From positions 1 to 64,000 of the forward strand of contig DATHMF010000020.1 of NCBI GenBank assembly GCA_035487355.1: a stretch of 64,000 bases of DNA, read 5' to 3'. Of this stretch, positions 9,447 to 17,841 are shown in pieces. Position numbers and translations under genes: made by a program. A model generated the notes under the pieces. It searched no databases, was not told where the DNA came from, and saw only the letters and a program-made list of their open reading frames with translations. The first letter of the stretch is position 1. Each line of letters starts with the position of its first letter. This stretch comes from Terriglobales bacterium. GTDB lineage: Bacteria > Acidobacteriota > Terriglobia > Terriglobales > Acidobacteriaceae.

Positions 9447-9970
9447 TGTTTATGCTGACGATTCAGATTACAAAGCGCACAGATGGCGCCGGGTTGCTGC
9501 GATGCATACGCGCGGATGGCTCAATAACATGGCAGAAGCAGCGCGAGCGGCACGCCGGGTTCTTTGCCTTGCACGATCTCACGCATTTTGCGGTTGAATC
9601 GGCGCTTGGGTTTCGACAGGGTTTCTACGGACTCATTACCCAGAGCTGGGAGATAGACGATACCACCGGCAAGGGCGCACGCGGCTCACTGCCGGATGAA
9701 GCTGTAGAAGTTGAGCATATCGTCGGATGGTTCGACAGTGAGCGCGCCAGCCTAACTACGGGCACCGCAGAGGAATTCAACCAGTACGCTGCGATGCAAG
9801 CAGCATCTTCCGGAAGGCGAACGCCGCGCCGGCTCTCCGAGGATGACCTGGCACGCGTGCGGGAGCTGCGCGGCAGATTGTTCTCGCAGTGGTTCGCTCT
9901 GGAACCTGGTGCGACTCTCGAGTTGCATTACGAACTTCAATTGGATCCCCCTAGCACGCTAAGTCTCTAA
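9446..9970 (+). CDS. Protein of unknown function, coupled to the chorismate-mutase-like gene
   Basis: The 174-residue protein has no signal peptide or membrane segment. I do not recognise the family. A conserved-looking motif is ALHDLTHFAVESALGFRQGF, with two histidines and an aspartate that could bind metal. The C-terminal half is helical and charged (RRLSEDDLARVRELRGRLF), ending in a beta-rich tail (LELHYELQL). The ATG at 9446 overlaps the preceding TGA by one base; an ATG at 9452 is an alternative start. The overlap suggests a shared job with the preceding enzyme, but nothing identifies it. Confidence 0.7.
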   Translation: MFMLTIQITKRTDGAGLLRCIRADGSITWQKQRERHAGFFALHDLTHFAVESALGFRQGFYGLITQSWEIDDTTGKGARGSLPDEAVEVEHIVGWFDSERASLTTGTAEEFNQYAAMQAASSGRRTPRRLSEDDLARVRELRGRLFSQWFALEPGATLELHYELQLDPPSTLSL

Positions 9971-10402
9971 TTCCTCTTTAGTTATCTTCAGCGCCAAGAT
10001 TTTCCCGCCAAAGTATTACTCCCCCACCCCCCATTACTTGGAGTAGTCCAAGCATTGATAAATCACTATAATTCAATGACATACGGAGAGGGCCGAGTAG
10101 TGGTCAGATAACACCCCTTTTGCGGGTAGACTGAAGCTGACAAACTGTTCCCCCCGGAACTCGAAGCTGCTTATTGAATTTTTCAAAGAACCTTTAAAGA
10201 GCTAAAGCCCCTGCATTCTGGATGCTGGATACACTTCCGAGACCATGGTAGGCCATATTCAGAAGGAATCAGGACTTTGATACCACAATGGGGCCATGTG
10301 GCAAGGTCCAACAAAACGGGTTCACCAAATTTGGGCATTTTTTAAAAGACCAAAAACCGCACATCCGATGGATAATAATTAAGCATCTAACTACAGGGAG
10401 AC
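9971..10402. other. Gene-free gap with a dispersed repeat
   Basis: No convincing gene is seen. Bases 10015-10101 are one copy of a repeat with terminal inverted repeats. The rest, including a CTGGATGCTGGA word near 10220, shows nothing I can assign, apart from being the likely leader of the lipase gene. Confidence 0.6.
10015..10101. repeat. MITE-like repeat, copy 1
   Basis: About 87 bp, with ends ATTACTCCCCC and GGGCCGAGTAGT that are imperfect inverted repeats. The last 47 bases match those of a second copy at 50022-50096 with about six differences (shared core CAATGACATACGGAGAGGG). It carries no coding capacity, so it resembles a small non-autonomous element or structured intergenic repeat. 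Confidence 0.75.
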
Positions 10403-11371
10403 ATGAAGCCATTTTCCAAGATCGCGCGATCGCTGAAATCCTTCAAAGAAGTGCTTTCGCGGCGAGCGGGACAGGTGACTGACCCCACCCCGCCAGCACC
10501 AGCTTCGCTTCCCCGCAGACCCCGCATTGGCATAGCTCTGGGCGGAGGATTTGCCCGCGGCATGTCGCACATCGGCGTGCTCAAGGTGCTGGAAGAAGAG
10601 AAGATCCCTATTGACTACGTCGCTGGAACCAGTGTGGGCGCGGTAATCGGAGCTGCGTATTGCAGCGGCCTGAGCGCCAAGGAGATGGCAGAAACCGCAG
10701 GCCTCGTGCGCTTCAAAGATTTTGCCCGCTGGACCATCTCGCGTTTTGCCTTATGCTCCACTGACCGCATGCAGGGTTTTCTGGAGCGGCTGCTCAAAGT
10801 GCACAGCTTTGAAGAGCTGCGCATTCCGCTGGCGGTCGCGGCAACCGACCTCACAACCGGACAGGGCGTGGTCTTCAAGTCGGGTTCCCTGATTGACGCC
10901 GTGCGCGCAAGCTGTGCCTATCCCGGAATGTTCATGCCGGTAAACCTGAATGGAAAACTTTATGTGGATGGGCTGCTGGGATATCCAGTGCCCGCCAAGC
11001 CGTTACGGGAGATGGGCGCCGAGCGCGTGATCTCTGTGCATTTGGCGGCGAACTGGGTCTCAGGCAAAGGCCCACGGCATGTCTTCGACGTTATTGGCCA
11101 GTGCTTCTCTATCGCCCAGGAGAGAATGAGTTCTTTCTGGAAGCAGCATACCGATATCATGGTCGAGCCCAACATCGGCCGCTTCGGCTACGACGAATTT
11201 CAGCGCTCGCCGGAGATGATCGCCATCGGCGAGGCCGCAACCCGCGAGATCATTCCCCAGATACGCGCCTGGCTCGAGGGCACCGAGCCCGAACCACAGG
11301 TACAAGAGCAATCCGCCATCAAAGTCTCAAGCGCGCCTGCGCTGCAAACCGCCCGCTTAACGGCAAAATAG
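10403..11371 (+). CDS. Patatin-like phospholipase, RssA/NTE type
   Basis: The 322-residue protein has every patatin landmark. The oxyanion loop is ALGGGFARGMSHIG, the nucleophile elbow GTSVG has Ser77, and the catalytic Asp is in YVDGLL near residue 189. These enzymes cleave acyl chains from phospholipids or lysophospholipids. The first 40 residues are basic and proline-rich (PTPPAPASLPRRP), with no clear signal peptide, so it probably acts in the cytoplasm or at the inner membrane. A GGGAG sits just before the start. It stands alone after a 430-base gap. Confidence 0.92.
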   Translation: MKPFSKIARSLKSFKEVLSRRAGQVTDPTPPAPASLPRRPRIGIALGGGFARGMSHIGVLKVLEEEKIPIDYVAGTSVGAVIGAAYCSGLSAKEMAETAGLVRFKDFARWTISRFALCSTDRMQGFLERLLKVHSFEELRIPLAVAATDLTTGQGVVFKSGSLIDAVRASCAYPGMFMPVNLNGKLYVDGLLGYPVPAKPLREMGAERVISVHLAANWVSGKGPRHVFDVIGQCFSIAQERMSSFWKQHTDIMVEPNIGRFGYDEFQRSPEMIAIGEAATREIIPQIRAWLEGTEPEPQVQEQSAIKVSSAPALQTARLTAK

Positions 11372-11536
11372 AAAATTAAGAAGTAGGATGTGCGCAGAGC
11401 CCTCGCTGTAGCTGCCGAAAAACGTCTTTCTGGGGCGCTCCACTTCGTTGCGCGCCTGCCTGCGGAGGGGTGCCGCATACAAATCTTACCGACACATTCC
11501 TGAGATATTTATGCATGTGGTCTACGCGCATCGTTT

Positions 11537-12223
11537 TCAGCGACGTAAGTGCAGCAAGAAATAGACGAGCAGACCAACCAGCAACGCTATGATCACACGC
11601 CAGACTATTCCAGACATACCAGAGCGATCGGCCGGCAGTATTGGCCCCATGGAACTGCTGCTTTGCGGGAGGCCTGGTTGCGACAAACCTGGCTGCGGCA
11701 AATCTGGTTGTGAAAAATTTGACTGCGAGAAATTTGACTGCGAAGTTTGGGACGCCGAGCCGAGTGAGAAGTGAAAGTTGGTGTGATGGGTTTCATTGAT
11801 CTTTTGGGTTAGCGCCCGATCAACCATTTCGGCGATCAGTGGATGCTGGGGACCGAGCAGTTCACCGAATGTTTCCCGCAACTTCTGCGCGACTTCTTCC
11901 CGGCTTGCACCCTGCAGCGACTCCAACTTGGGATCGTTGAAATGAGCCGTGAATCCGCCGCCCGTCTTTTCCTCAATATGGTACGAAAACTGGCTGGATG
12001 TGCTCATCGCGCTCAGACCGTCGAACAATTTGTTCCGCACAAAACCCGGAAGCCCCGCGCCGAACAAATCGTTCATCCTGGCGTGGATCTTCTGCTCAAT
12101 CTCTTGCTTTGTGGCTGCCTCGATGGTCTCCATGGTGGGGTCACTGGTATGAGCAATGAATCCGCCGCCGGGCTTTTCTTCGATACGATAGGAGAAACTG
12201 ATGTTCGTTTTTTTGATGTCCAT
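11537..12223 (-). CDS. Tail-anchored protein with a duplicated small domain
   Basis: The 228-residue protein has two related blocks: FSYRIEEKPGGGFIAH at residue 10 and FSYHIEEKTGGGFTAH at residue 79. Each is followed by DP-x-x-E and a helix ending in DLFGAGLPG or ETFGELLG. Residues 161-190 are a period-5 Ser/Gln/Pro linker (SQSNF, SQSNF, SQPDL, PQPGL, SQPGL), encoded by 15-base tandem repeats. A single hydrophobic helix at 205-225 (VWRVIIALLVGLLVYFLL) ends in HLRR. The layout suggests a tail anchor with the domains in the cytoplasm. The domain is not one I recognise. Confidence 0.75.
   Translation of the reverse strand: MDIKKTNISFSYRIEEKPGGGFIAHTSDPTMETIEAATKQEIEQKIHARMNDLFGAGLPGFVRNKLFDGLSAMSTSSQFSYHIEEKTGGGFTAHFNDPKLESLQGASREEVAQKLRETFGELLGPQHPLIAEMVDRALTQKINETHHTNFHFSLGSASQTSQSNFSQSNFSQPDLPQPGLSQPGLPQSSSSMGPILPADRSGMSGIVWRVIIALLVGLLVYFLLHLRR
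11654..11743. repeat. 15-bp tandem repeat inside a coding region
   Basis: Six degenerate 15-base units encode the period-5 Ser/Gln/Pro linker before the tail anchor of the 11537-12223 gene. In-frame repeats of this kind can vary in copy number between strains without breaking the gene. Confidence 0.7.
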
Positions 12224-12345
12224 GGCCAGCTCCGTGGCGCAATTGTACTGCGGAATTCCGGCGACTCGGAAAGATCAATTTCTCAATGCAGTTCCCGGTT
12301 GCCGGTTTCTTTTTTCCAAGCCTGACAACCAAAAACTGCTTTTAA

Positions 12346-14853
12346 CTACTGGCACGAGGCGTTCAGGGCTGTGAAGGTTCCGCTGTATGCTCCAATGCAC
12401 GTATAGGTGTTGCCGCCGCCCGTAAAGACTCCCCCGCCCGCCAACTGCGAGGCTCCCACCTTCACGGCGAATGTGGCACCACCGCTCAGTTGGCTGAAGA
12501 TGGAGTTCGTGCTGCCGCTGATCTCTGAATTGCTGATATTCAGCGTAAAAGCGCTGGCAGAAAACCCCAGGGTCTCAATTCCATAGTTCGTGGGTGCGAG
12601 GGAAGAAGCAATCACACCATTTATCAGGGTGGTTGGGCCTCCGACGATCATGCCCGTGCCATTACTGCTGCCGCCGGTAGTCGTTGCAACAATGTTAGTC
12701 ATGACAGGCACGCTGGAGTCGTTCTCCACGGCGGTGTTGTCATGACCCCCTGAGGCGGTGGCGGTTATGTTGCTCATTGCCGGCGCACACAGGGGAGCGT
12801 TGTTGATAGCGCGGTTGCCGCTTCCCGAAATACCCGTGGCCGTGGCGATGATATTGGTCATTACCGGTGAAGAGCCCGTGCCGCTGCTATTTTCGTTAAA
12901 CACTCCCATGTTGGACGAGCTCCCGCCCGATGCGCTGGCAATCACATTCGTCATGCCCGGCGACGAGGCGATGTTATCAACTGCTGTGTTGCTGGTTGGC
13001 CCCGAAGCATTGACCGTAACACGGGTCATCGTGCCACTCGAGCTGCTGTTAAACATGCCCGTATTATTACTTCCTCCCGTGGCGGTCGCGGTAACATCGT
13101 TCATCACCGGCGCGGAGCCGTTGACGTTGATGATCGCATAGGTGGTAGCGGCGCCAGAAGCTGTGGCCGTTACATGATTCATCACCGCAGACGAGTTGTT
13201 GTTATAGACACCCTGGCTTTGAACGGTTCCACCCGCACCGAGGGCAGTCACGTGCGTCAGCCGCGGTGAGGCAGACACATTAGCGATGCCTGTGCCAAAT
13301 GAGTTACCGCCAGTATTCTTTACGGTCAGAAAACGTAATTCTGCGTTGTTTGCGCCTACGACCGTACCCGTGAGAATACTTGCGCTTCCGGCTGCCGTGA
13401 TCGTGGTCACATCCTCCCCCGAGCCCTCTACATCTACGAACGGCTTCATGGTGAGTGCGCCTGTGCCCAGATCATAAATTCCCGGCTCGATCTTCAGCAG
13501 CCAGGGATTCGTGGCTGAGGCTGTGGTAATGCCTGCCAATGCATTCAGCAATGCTGTCCCGCTGGCAACTGCGTTCCCCGGAACCGGACTCACCACCACT
13601 GTGCGCATAAATGAGGTCGCGCCGCTGGCAATGGTCAGCGTCTGCCCGCTGGGGGTGATGGTGACATTGGAGCCCGCCGCGAGTGTGACGCCATCGAACA
13701 ATCCGTTCAGATTTTTGACCACCTGTCCGGTTGCGATATTTCCCGCCTGGACTGCGTTGCTCGCCAACTGTGCGTTGCCGACACCACCGTTGGTGATGCT
13801 CACACTTCCCGTGCCAGTGATCGGGCTGGGAGTTGTGGTCAATCCCGTGCCTGCTGTGATGCTCACGCTGGGCACTGTGGCTGCAATCGTCAAGCTCTGA
13901 CCACTGGGGGTGATGCTCACGTTCGAACCGGCGGCCAGCGTCACTCCATCGAACAATCCATTCAGGTTCTTGACTACCTGTCCGCCAGCGATATTGCCCG
14001 ACTGCACTGCATTGCCGGCGATATTCGCCGCCTGCACTGCCCCGGCGGCCAACTGCTGGGTGCCAACACCGCCGTCAGCGATGCCGATGGTTCCCGCACC
14101 GGTAATGGGGTTTGGAGTTGCAGTCAATCCGTTGCTGGGCGTGATGCTTTCGTTGCTGCCTGCGGCTGCAATCGTCAGCGTCTGCCCGCTGGGAGTGATG
14201 GTGACATTTGATCCGGCTGCGAGTGTGATGCCATCGAACAATCCATTCAGGTTCTTGACCACCTGTCCGCCTGCGATATTGCCCGACTGCACTGCGTTGC
14301 TCGCCAATTGCGCGTTGCCTACACCGGCGTTCGCGATAGCAATCGTTCCCGTGCCGGTAATCGGGCTGGGCGTTGCGGTGAGGCCGGTTCCGGCTGTGAT
14401 GCTCACGCCAAGAGGAGACTGCCAGCTTGCATTGCCCGAATTGTCGGAAGTGAATACCTTTCCGGCCGCAGCCCCGGTGGACATCGTGAAGGCTGCCACA
14501 CTGGTGGTGCCGCCGATACTGACAATACCGTTGCTCTCAGAGACCAGAGAGTTCGTCAGCGTGTAGGTCTGAGAGATCTTCGGCAGGTTCCCGGCGGTAG
14601 CGTTGCTGCGCATAATGATGGTGTACAGTACCGGTCCTTCGAGTGAACCGGTGGGAGGCGAGACCCGCTGCCAGCGCAAGGCTGGCATCTGCTGACCCTG
14701 CGACCACACTCCCGGAGCAGGGCGCAGACTGGCTACCAGCTCAGTTTGTTTTGGCTGTTGCCCAGTCGACTGTTGAGCTTCGATCCAAGATGGGAATACG
14801 GCAAAAACCGCAAGACACACCGACAGGACCTTCAGGTTCCTGAAAGATTGCAT
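12346..14853 (-). CDS. Large secreted repeat and beta-helix protein
   Basis: The 835-residue protein has a signal peptide ending near SWIEAQQ. Residues 40-125 form an N-terminal module (LRPAPGVW, GPVLYTIIMRSNAT, GIVSIGG) shared with the product of 48521-49762. Residues 150-410 hold three near-identical repeats of about 85 residues containing VVKNLNGLFDG and TLAAGSNVTITPSGQ. Residues 480-760 have ten or so short repeats of the type PVMTNVTATATGGSSNTG, typical of a right-handed parallel beta-helix (pectin-lyase-like). The end has a cysteine pair (TYTCIG, NASC). It is probably a surface or extracellular protein; adhesion or glycan binding is only a guess. Confidence 0.82.
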   Translation of the reverse strand: MQSFRNLKVLSVCLAVFAVFPSWIEAQQSTGQQPKQTELVASLRPAPGVWSQGQQMPALRWQRVSPPTGSLEGPVLYTIIMRSNATAGNLPKISQTYTLTNSLVSESNGIVSIGGTTSVAAFTMSTGAAAGKVFTSDNSGNASWQSPLGVSITAGTGLTATPSPITGTGTIAIANAGVGNAQLASNAVQSGNIAGGQVVKNLNGLFDGITLAAGSNVTITPSGQTLTIAAAGSNESITPSNGLTATPNPITGAGTIGIADGGVGTQQLAAGAVQAANIAGNAVQSGNIAGGQVVKNLNGLFDGVTLAAGSNVSITPSGQSLTIAATVPSVSITAGTGLTTTPSPITGTGSVSITNGGVGNAQLASNAVQAGNIATGQVVKNLNGLFDGVTLAAGSNVTITPSGQTLTIASGATSFMRTVVVSPVPGNAVASGTALLNALAGITTASATNPWLLKIEPGIYDLGTGALTMKPFVDVEGSGEDVTTITAAGSASILTGTVVGANNAELRFLTVKNTGGNSFGTGIANVSASPRLTHVTALGAGGTVQSQGVYNNNSSAVMNHVTATASGAATTYAIINVNGSAPVMNDVTATATGGSNNTGMFNSSSSGTMTRVTVNASGPTSNTAVDNIASSPGMTNVIASASGGSSSNMGVFNENSSGTGSSPVMTNIIATATGISGSGNRAINNAPLCAPAMSNITATASGGHDNTAVENDSSVPVMTNIVATTTGGSSNGTGMIVGGPTTLINGVIASSLAPTNYGIETLGFSASAFTLNISNSEISGSTNSIFSQLSGGATFAVKVGASQLAGGGVFTGGGNTYTCIGAYSGTFTALNASCQ
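13624..14406. repeat. Three coding repeats of about 250 bp
   Basis: These are the DNA repeats behind residues 150-410 of the large secreted protein. Each encodes TPSPITGTG, GVGNAQLASNAVQ, VVKNLNGLFDG and TLAAGSNVTITPSGQ. The high similarity makes copy-number change by recombination likely and can cause assembly collapse. Confidence 0.8.
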
Positions 14854-15446
14854 GAAAGTTCTCCTGTAATTTTAAAGGGTCGCTCGTATTCTGACAGGGA
14901 AGACGTCGAAAGAATAGTGCTTAATATGGCAACAATCGCACTGGTTGAATGCCATGCCCGAGAAGACGCTTATCGGGAGCGCCCAAAACAGGAATGCTAC
15001 CGCCTGCATGTCTGATACAAAGCAAAATCGGCCTTGATACGTGTGTTGACTCGTCCGTCTAGACCGACCATGAAACAGATTTAAGCCGCCGATTCGACAG
15101 AGCCTGTGAGGGGCAATGGTTCTTCAGAATCCGGCGCGGGAGAACATGCCTGGCGATAGATGGGATGCACTTCTTCGCCCTCCCGGAAGGTGCGATAAAA
15201 GACGGCAAAAAGAACGCAGCGCAACACGGCCAGCGTGCCAAGACAAAGATTGAACAGAAGGCCAAAATCCATACCCTTCTCCCGTAGCAGAGGCGTCGTT
15301 TACAGAGACTCTGCTTACATCTTCAGTTTGTGACATGATCCGGGCAATGGCAAATCTAAACTTTTCATAATGGGAATCAGCAAAACGAATAACGCGCCCT
15401 GGACTTCTGGGATCATGCGGATTTTTGAAACAAGTTGTCAGTACCC
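14854..15446. other. Mostly gene-free gap with one possible small gene
   Basis: The only plausible gene is a 63-codon membrane-protein frame at 15081-15272. The remainder contains the leader of the large secreted gene and, near 15344-15371, a weak series of hexamers (GCAATG, TCTAAA, CATAAT) at 11-bp spacing that loosely resembles the stronger arrays at 16127, 17754 and 18610. Nothing else was recognised. Confidence 0.5.
15081..15272 (-). CDS. Possible small membrane protein
   Basis: A 63-codon frame starts MDFGLLFNLCLGTLAVLRCVLF, given as MDFGLLFNLCLG and TLAVLRCVLF, which is one hydrophobic helix, followed by a charged, proline-rich tail ending VESAA. A strong GGGAGAAGG lies just before the ATG on the minus strand, the main reason to believe it. 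Overlapping frames exist, and no homologue is recognised. A weak 11-bp-period hexamer series lies about 70-100 bases upstream. It may be a real small inner-membrane protein or chance. Confidence 0.4.
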   Translation of the reverse strand: MDFGLLFNLCLGTLAVLRCVLFAVFYRTFREGEEVHPIYRQACSPAPDSEEPLPLTGSVESAA

Positions 15447-16100
15447 CTACTGGGACGCTCCGTACTTGTTGTGCAGTTCAAGATTCCCTTCCAGCACGTT
15501 GACCATTTTTTCTCCTGCCAAGCCCCTTATTGGTGTTGGCCGCCAGAGAGAACGAATGAGAGACCAGGTGCTGATCTTTAGTTCAGATATGAAATTGGAC
15601 TTGGATTTGGATTTCACGTTTACGAAGATCACGTGATGGCCCAGGGCAAGCATCAACTGTTCCAGCTTCCGCTCTTGCCGGGGTGTGCGCCAATCTTTTC
15701 TTCCACCTATGACAACCAGGGCACGCGGGGCCAAAACAGATTGCAGGCATTGCTTCCGATCGCGGCAGAGATAAAGCTCAAGGCTTACCTCTTCGGCATC
15801 AATGCCCGATTCGGAAATCACAGCAAGCTGCAGCCGCTCGAGAAAATCAACCGGCACCGGAGGACGATCCAGCGGGAAGTGGAAAGGAACTACTTTGATC
15901 ATCATCAGCGCAACCCGAAGGCCCAGGTTCCTGGCCAAATCGTAGGCAGTCTTCAGGGCTGCGATCGTTCCTTCCTGGGAGGTATAGATAACCGTCACTC
16001 GCAGGCGATGGTCCGAGTCCGAGTCATCCGCATTAAAACGTTCGCTGCAGGAATGCTCAGACTGAACTTCTTCAAGCCGCTTATCGTGCACTAAGGTCAT
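15447..16100 (-). CDS. Universal-stress-protein-like protein
   Basis: I start at the ATG at 16100; a TTG at 16124 would place the start against an upstream operator-like array. The product is about 217 residues. The segment RVTVIYTSQEGTIAALKTAYDLARNLG, in parts RVTVIYTSQEG and ALKTAYDLARNLG, fits the first strand and helix of the USP alpha/beta fold. A later PRALVVIGGRKDW resembles the nucleotide-loop region without the full G-x-x-G-x9-G pattern. The C-terminal 50 residues are a basic extension. It is likely a cytoplasmic stress or signalling protein. USP domains also occur inside KdpD, which is interesting beside a KdpE-like regulator. Confidence 0.65.
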   Translation of the reverse strand: MTLVHDKRLEEVQSEHSCSERFNADDSDSDHRLRVTVIYTSQEGTIAALKTAYDLARNLGLRVALMMIKVVPFHFPLDRPPVPVDFLERLQLAVISESGIDAEEVSLELYLCRDRKQCLQSVLAPRALVVIGGRKDWRTPRQERKLEQLMLALGHHVIFVNVKSKSKSNFISELKISTWSLIRSLWRPTPIRGLAGEKMVNVLEGNLELHNKYGASQ

Positions 16101-16126
16101 TGCAGGTACAAACTTAGACCTCAAGC

Positions 16127-16165
16127 CCTAAGCGAGTCATAAACAAATCATGAACAATTTATAAG
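16127..16165 (-). promoter_or_regulatory. Hexamer array at 11-bp period, before the USP-like gene
   Basis: Plus-strand hexamers CCTAAG, CATAAA, CATGAA and TATAAG start at 16127, 16138, 16149 and 16160, exactly 11 bases apart. On the minus strand they read CTTATA-N5-TTCATG-N5-TTTATG-N5-CTTAGG. Direct repeats at one helical turn are the usual target of OmpR-family regulators, and TTTATA-N5-TTTACA is the E. coli KdpE site as I recall it. The array ends 27 bases before the chosen start, so it could overlap the promoter. Confidence 0.6.
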
Positions 16166-16228
16166 GGCAGAAAGGCGATTGAATCCAAGGAGTTACTTTG
16201 GAGAGCAACCAAGCTTAGCCCAGAAGAG

Positions 16229-16651
16229 TTAAGGGGTGTTCCAATCCTCACGCTGGAGGTGGGTCTTTATGATTAAAGATAGATCAATCACATAAAGTAC
16301 GATCACGACGTCGCCGAGAACAACGGCCACATGACTTGGGGGCAACAACTGAACGATGCCCCACAGAATGAAGGCCAATCCAAGCAACAATCTCTTCAGC
16401 GACTCAATGGGCCTGGGCCGAGCCATCGGTTGCAACGAGACATACGCTAACCCGATTAACAGAAGGGGCGCTGCCGAGCTGACCTCATGTTTTGACCGCA
16501 CAAAATGGGGGAAGGCATCAAGAAGCAGCAGAAAGATGCCGCGGAGAACCGCCACACTCGCGAGTCCGGCACTGACCCACCGCAAGAGACTGTGGAGTAT
16601 AGATTTGGGTTCCCCGGTCAACTCGTTCAATATTGCTTTGACCTCATCCAT
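16229..16651 (-). CDS. Small multi-pass membrane protein
   Basis: I start at the ATG at 16651, which overlaps the stop of the kinase gene by 8 bases (ATGGATGA), rather than at 16711, where the extra codons lie wholly in the kinase frame. The 140-residue product starts MDEVKAILNELTGEPKS and has about four hydrophobic helices (including LLRWVSAGLASVAVLRGIFL, LLLIGLAYVSLQ and VVLGDVVIVLYVIDLSL). The family is not recognised. Coupling to the kinase suggests a membrane partner or target in the same pathway. Confidence 0.65.
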   Translation of the reverse strand: MDEVKAILNELTGEPKSILHSLLRWVSAGLASVAVLRGIFLLLLDAFPHFVRSKHEVSSAAPLLLIGLAYVSLQPMARPRPIESLKRLLLGLAFILWGIVQLLPPSHVAVVLGDVVIVLYVIDLSLIIKTHLQREDWNTP

Positions 16652-17615
16652 GCCGGGCCAGAGAAAACATGAGCACAAGAATGGTGATGGGAATTGCCGC
16701 CAGCATGACATAAAACAAAACTACATTTCTCTCGGTTGAACGCCTGGGGCGCGACTGTTGTATTTCTGTACGCTCGGCCACCCCTATCTCATCGAGGTGT
16801 TCGAGGTCCCAGGCAAACTCGCGGGCGTGGGCATAGCGGTTTATGGGGTCGCGCTCCATGGCGCGATAAATGACTTCCTGCAAGGCAGGGGAAATTTCCG
16901 GATTCAGTTTTCGCGGAGGCACCGGATCATTCACCAGCCGGTCATTCATGATGGCGAGGGAAGTAGGCCCTTGAAAGGGCATTTTTCCGGTCAACATCTC
17001 ATACAGCATGACGCCCAATGCGTAAATGTCGCTGCGGGCATCGCCGCGCTTGCGCTTTACCTGTTCCGGGGAGATGTAGTCAGGCGTTCCCATGGTATGA
17101 GACATTCTGCCGAAGGTCAGGCGCCGCGCCCCGGCCGCTCCGGCAATGCCGAAGTCAATGAGCTTGATATTGTCTTCCGCATCTACCATGACGTTTTCCG
17201 GCTTCAGGTCGCGGTGTACGATCTCGTGCTGATGGATGTACTCCAGCGCATGACAGATGCCAAGCGTAATCTTGATCGCGCGCTCGATGGGAAGCTTCTC
17301 CTGCTCGGTGAGGATCTTGCGCAGCAGGTTGCCTTCCAGCCACTCCATGGCCATGTAGACACGGCTCTGGTCTTCGTTGGAGATCACTTTGATAACGCAA
17401 GGATGATCGAGCTTCTTGCCGATTTCCTGCTCGCGGCGAAAGCGATCAAAGAATACGGGGTCACACTCTACCTCGGGATGCGGAACTTTAATGGCCACTG
17501 GGCAACCGGCGCGCAAATCCGTGCCACGAAAAATAGTTGTCATATAGGTGCGGGCAACCGCACTTTCGATGCGGTAGTGGTCGAGCGTGTCGCCAGGATT
17601 GATGGGTCTCATCAC
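16644..17615 (-). CDS. Ser/Thr protein kinase with C-terminal membrane anchor
   Basis: The 323-residue protein has VAIK with Lys43, HRDLKPENV (134-142), DFG (154-156), and a typical GTPDYISPEQ activation/P+1 segment, so the catalytic residues are intact. The glycine-rich loop is not: where G-x-G-x-x-G is expected it reads SAVARTYMTTIFRG. A single helix at about 297-318 (VVLFYVMLAAIPITILVLMF) anchors it with the kinase domain in the cytoplasm. No PASTA or other sensor follows. A four-unit hexamer array lies 139-177 bases upstream. It phosphorylates unknown targets; the next gene overlaps its stop. Confidence 0.9.
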   Translation of the reverse strand: MMRPINPGDTLDHYRIESAVARTYMTTIFRGTDLRAGCPVAIKVPHPEVECDPVFFDRFRREQEIGKKLDHPCVIKVISNEDQSRVYMAMEWLEGNLLRKILTEQEKLPIERAIKITLGICHALEYIHQHEIVHRDLKPENVMVDAEDNIKLIDFGIAGAAGARRLTFGRMSHTMGTPDYISPEQVKRKRGDARSDIYALGVMLYEMLTGKMPFQGPTSLAIMNDRLVNDPVPPRKLNPEISPALQEVIYRAMERDPINRYAHAREFAWDLEHLDEIGVAERTEIQQSRPRRSTERNVVLFYVMLAAIPITILVLMFSLARHG

Positions 17616-17753
17616 AGCACCTTCTGCGCCGCAATCATTGAACTTGAGGCCATCTCATAAACTGGAAATTCTGAGGAGAACAATGTTTTCGGAGAATGTT
17701 CAGAATGTCCCTCGGTGTCCATAAGATGGCTGAGCTTAAGGTAGGCGAGAGGC

Positions 17754-17792
17754 CCTAAATTATGCATAAACGACCCATAAATAATTTATAAA
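17754..17792 (-). promoter_or_regulatory. Hexamer array at 11-bp period, before the kinase operon
   Basis: Plus-strand hexamers CCTAAA, CATAAA, CATAAA and TATAAA start at 17754, 17765, 17776 and 17787, exactly 11 bases apart. The minus strand, the sense of the kinase gene, reads TTTATA-N5-TTTATG-N5-TTTATG-N5-TTTAGG. It lies between the response-regulator stop and the kinase start, in an otherwise empty 226-base gap, and matches the KdpE-type pattern best of the three arrays. Confidence 0.7.
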
Positions 17793-17841
17793 GACCACGG
17801 ATAAGACACTGAAAACGCTGGGGATAGCCAATCTAGATTAA

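Noticed and set aside
9376-9597. Plus-strand frame across the chorismate-mutase/unknown gene junction
   Set aside because: It overlaps two better frames and has no domain features.
15124-15336. Overlapping small minus-strand frames near the 63-codon gene
   Set aside because: They lack a ribosome site and have unnatural Arg/Ser-rich composition; the 15081-15272 frame is better supported.
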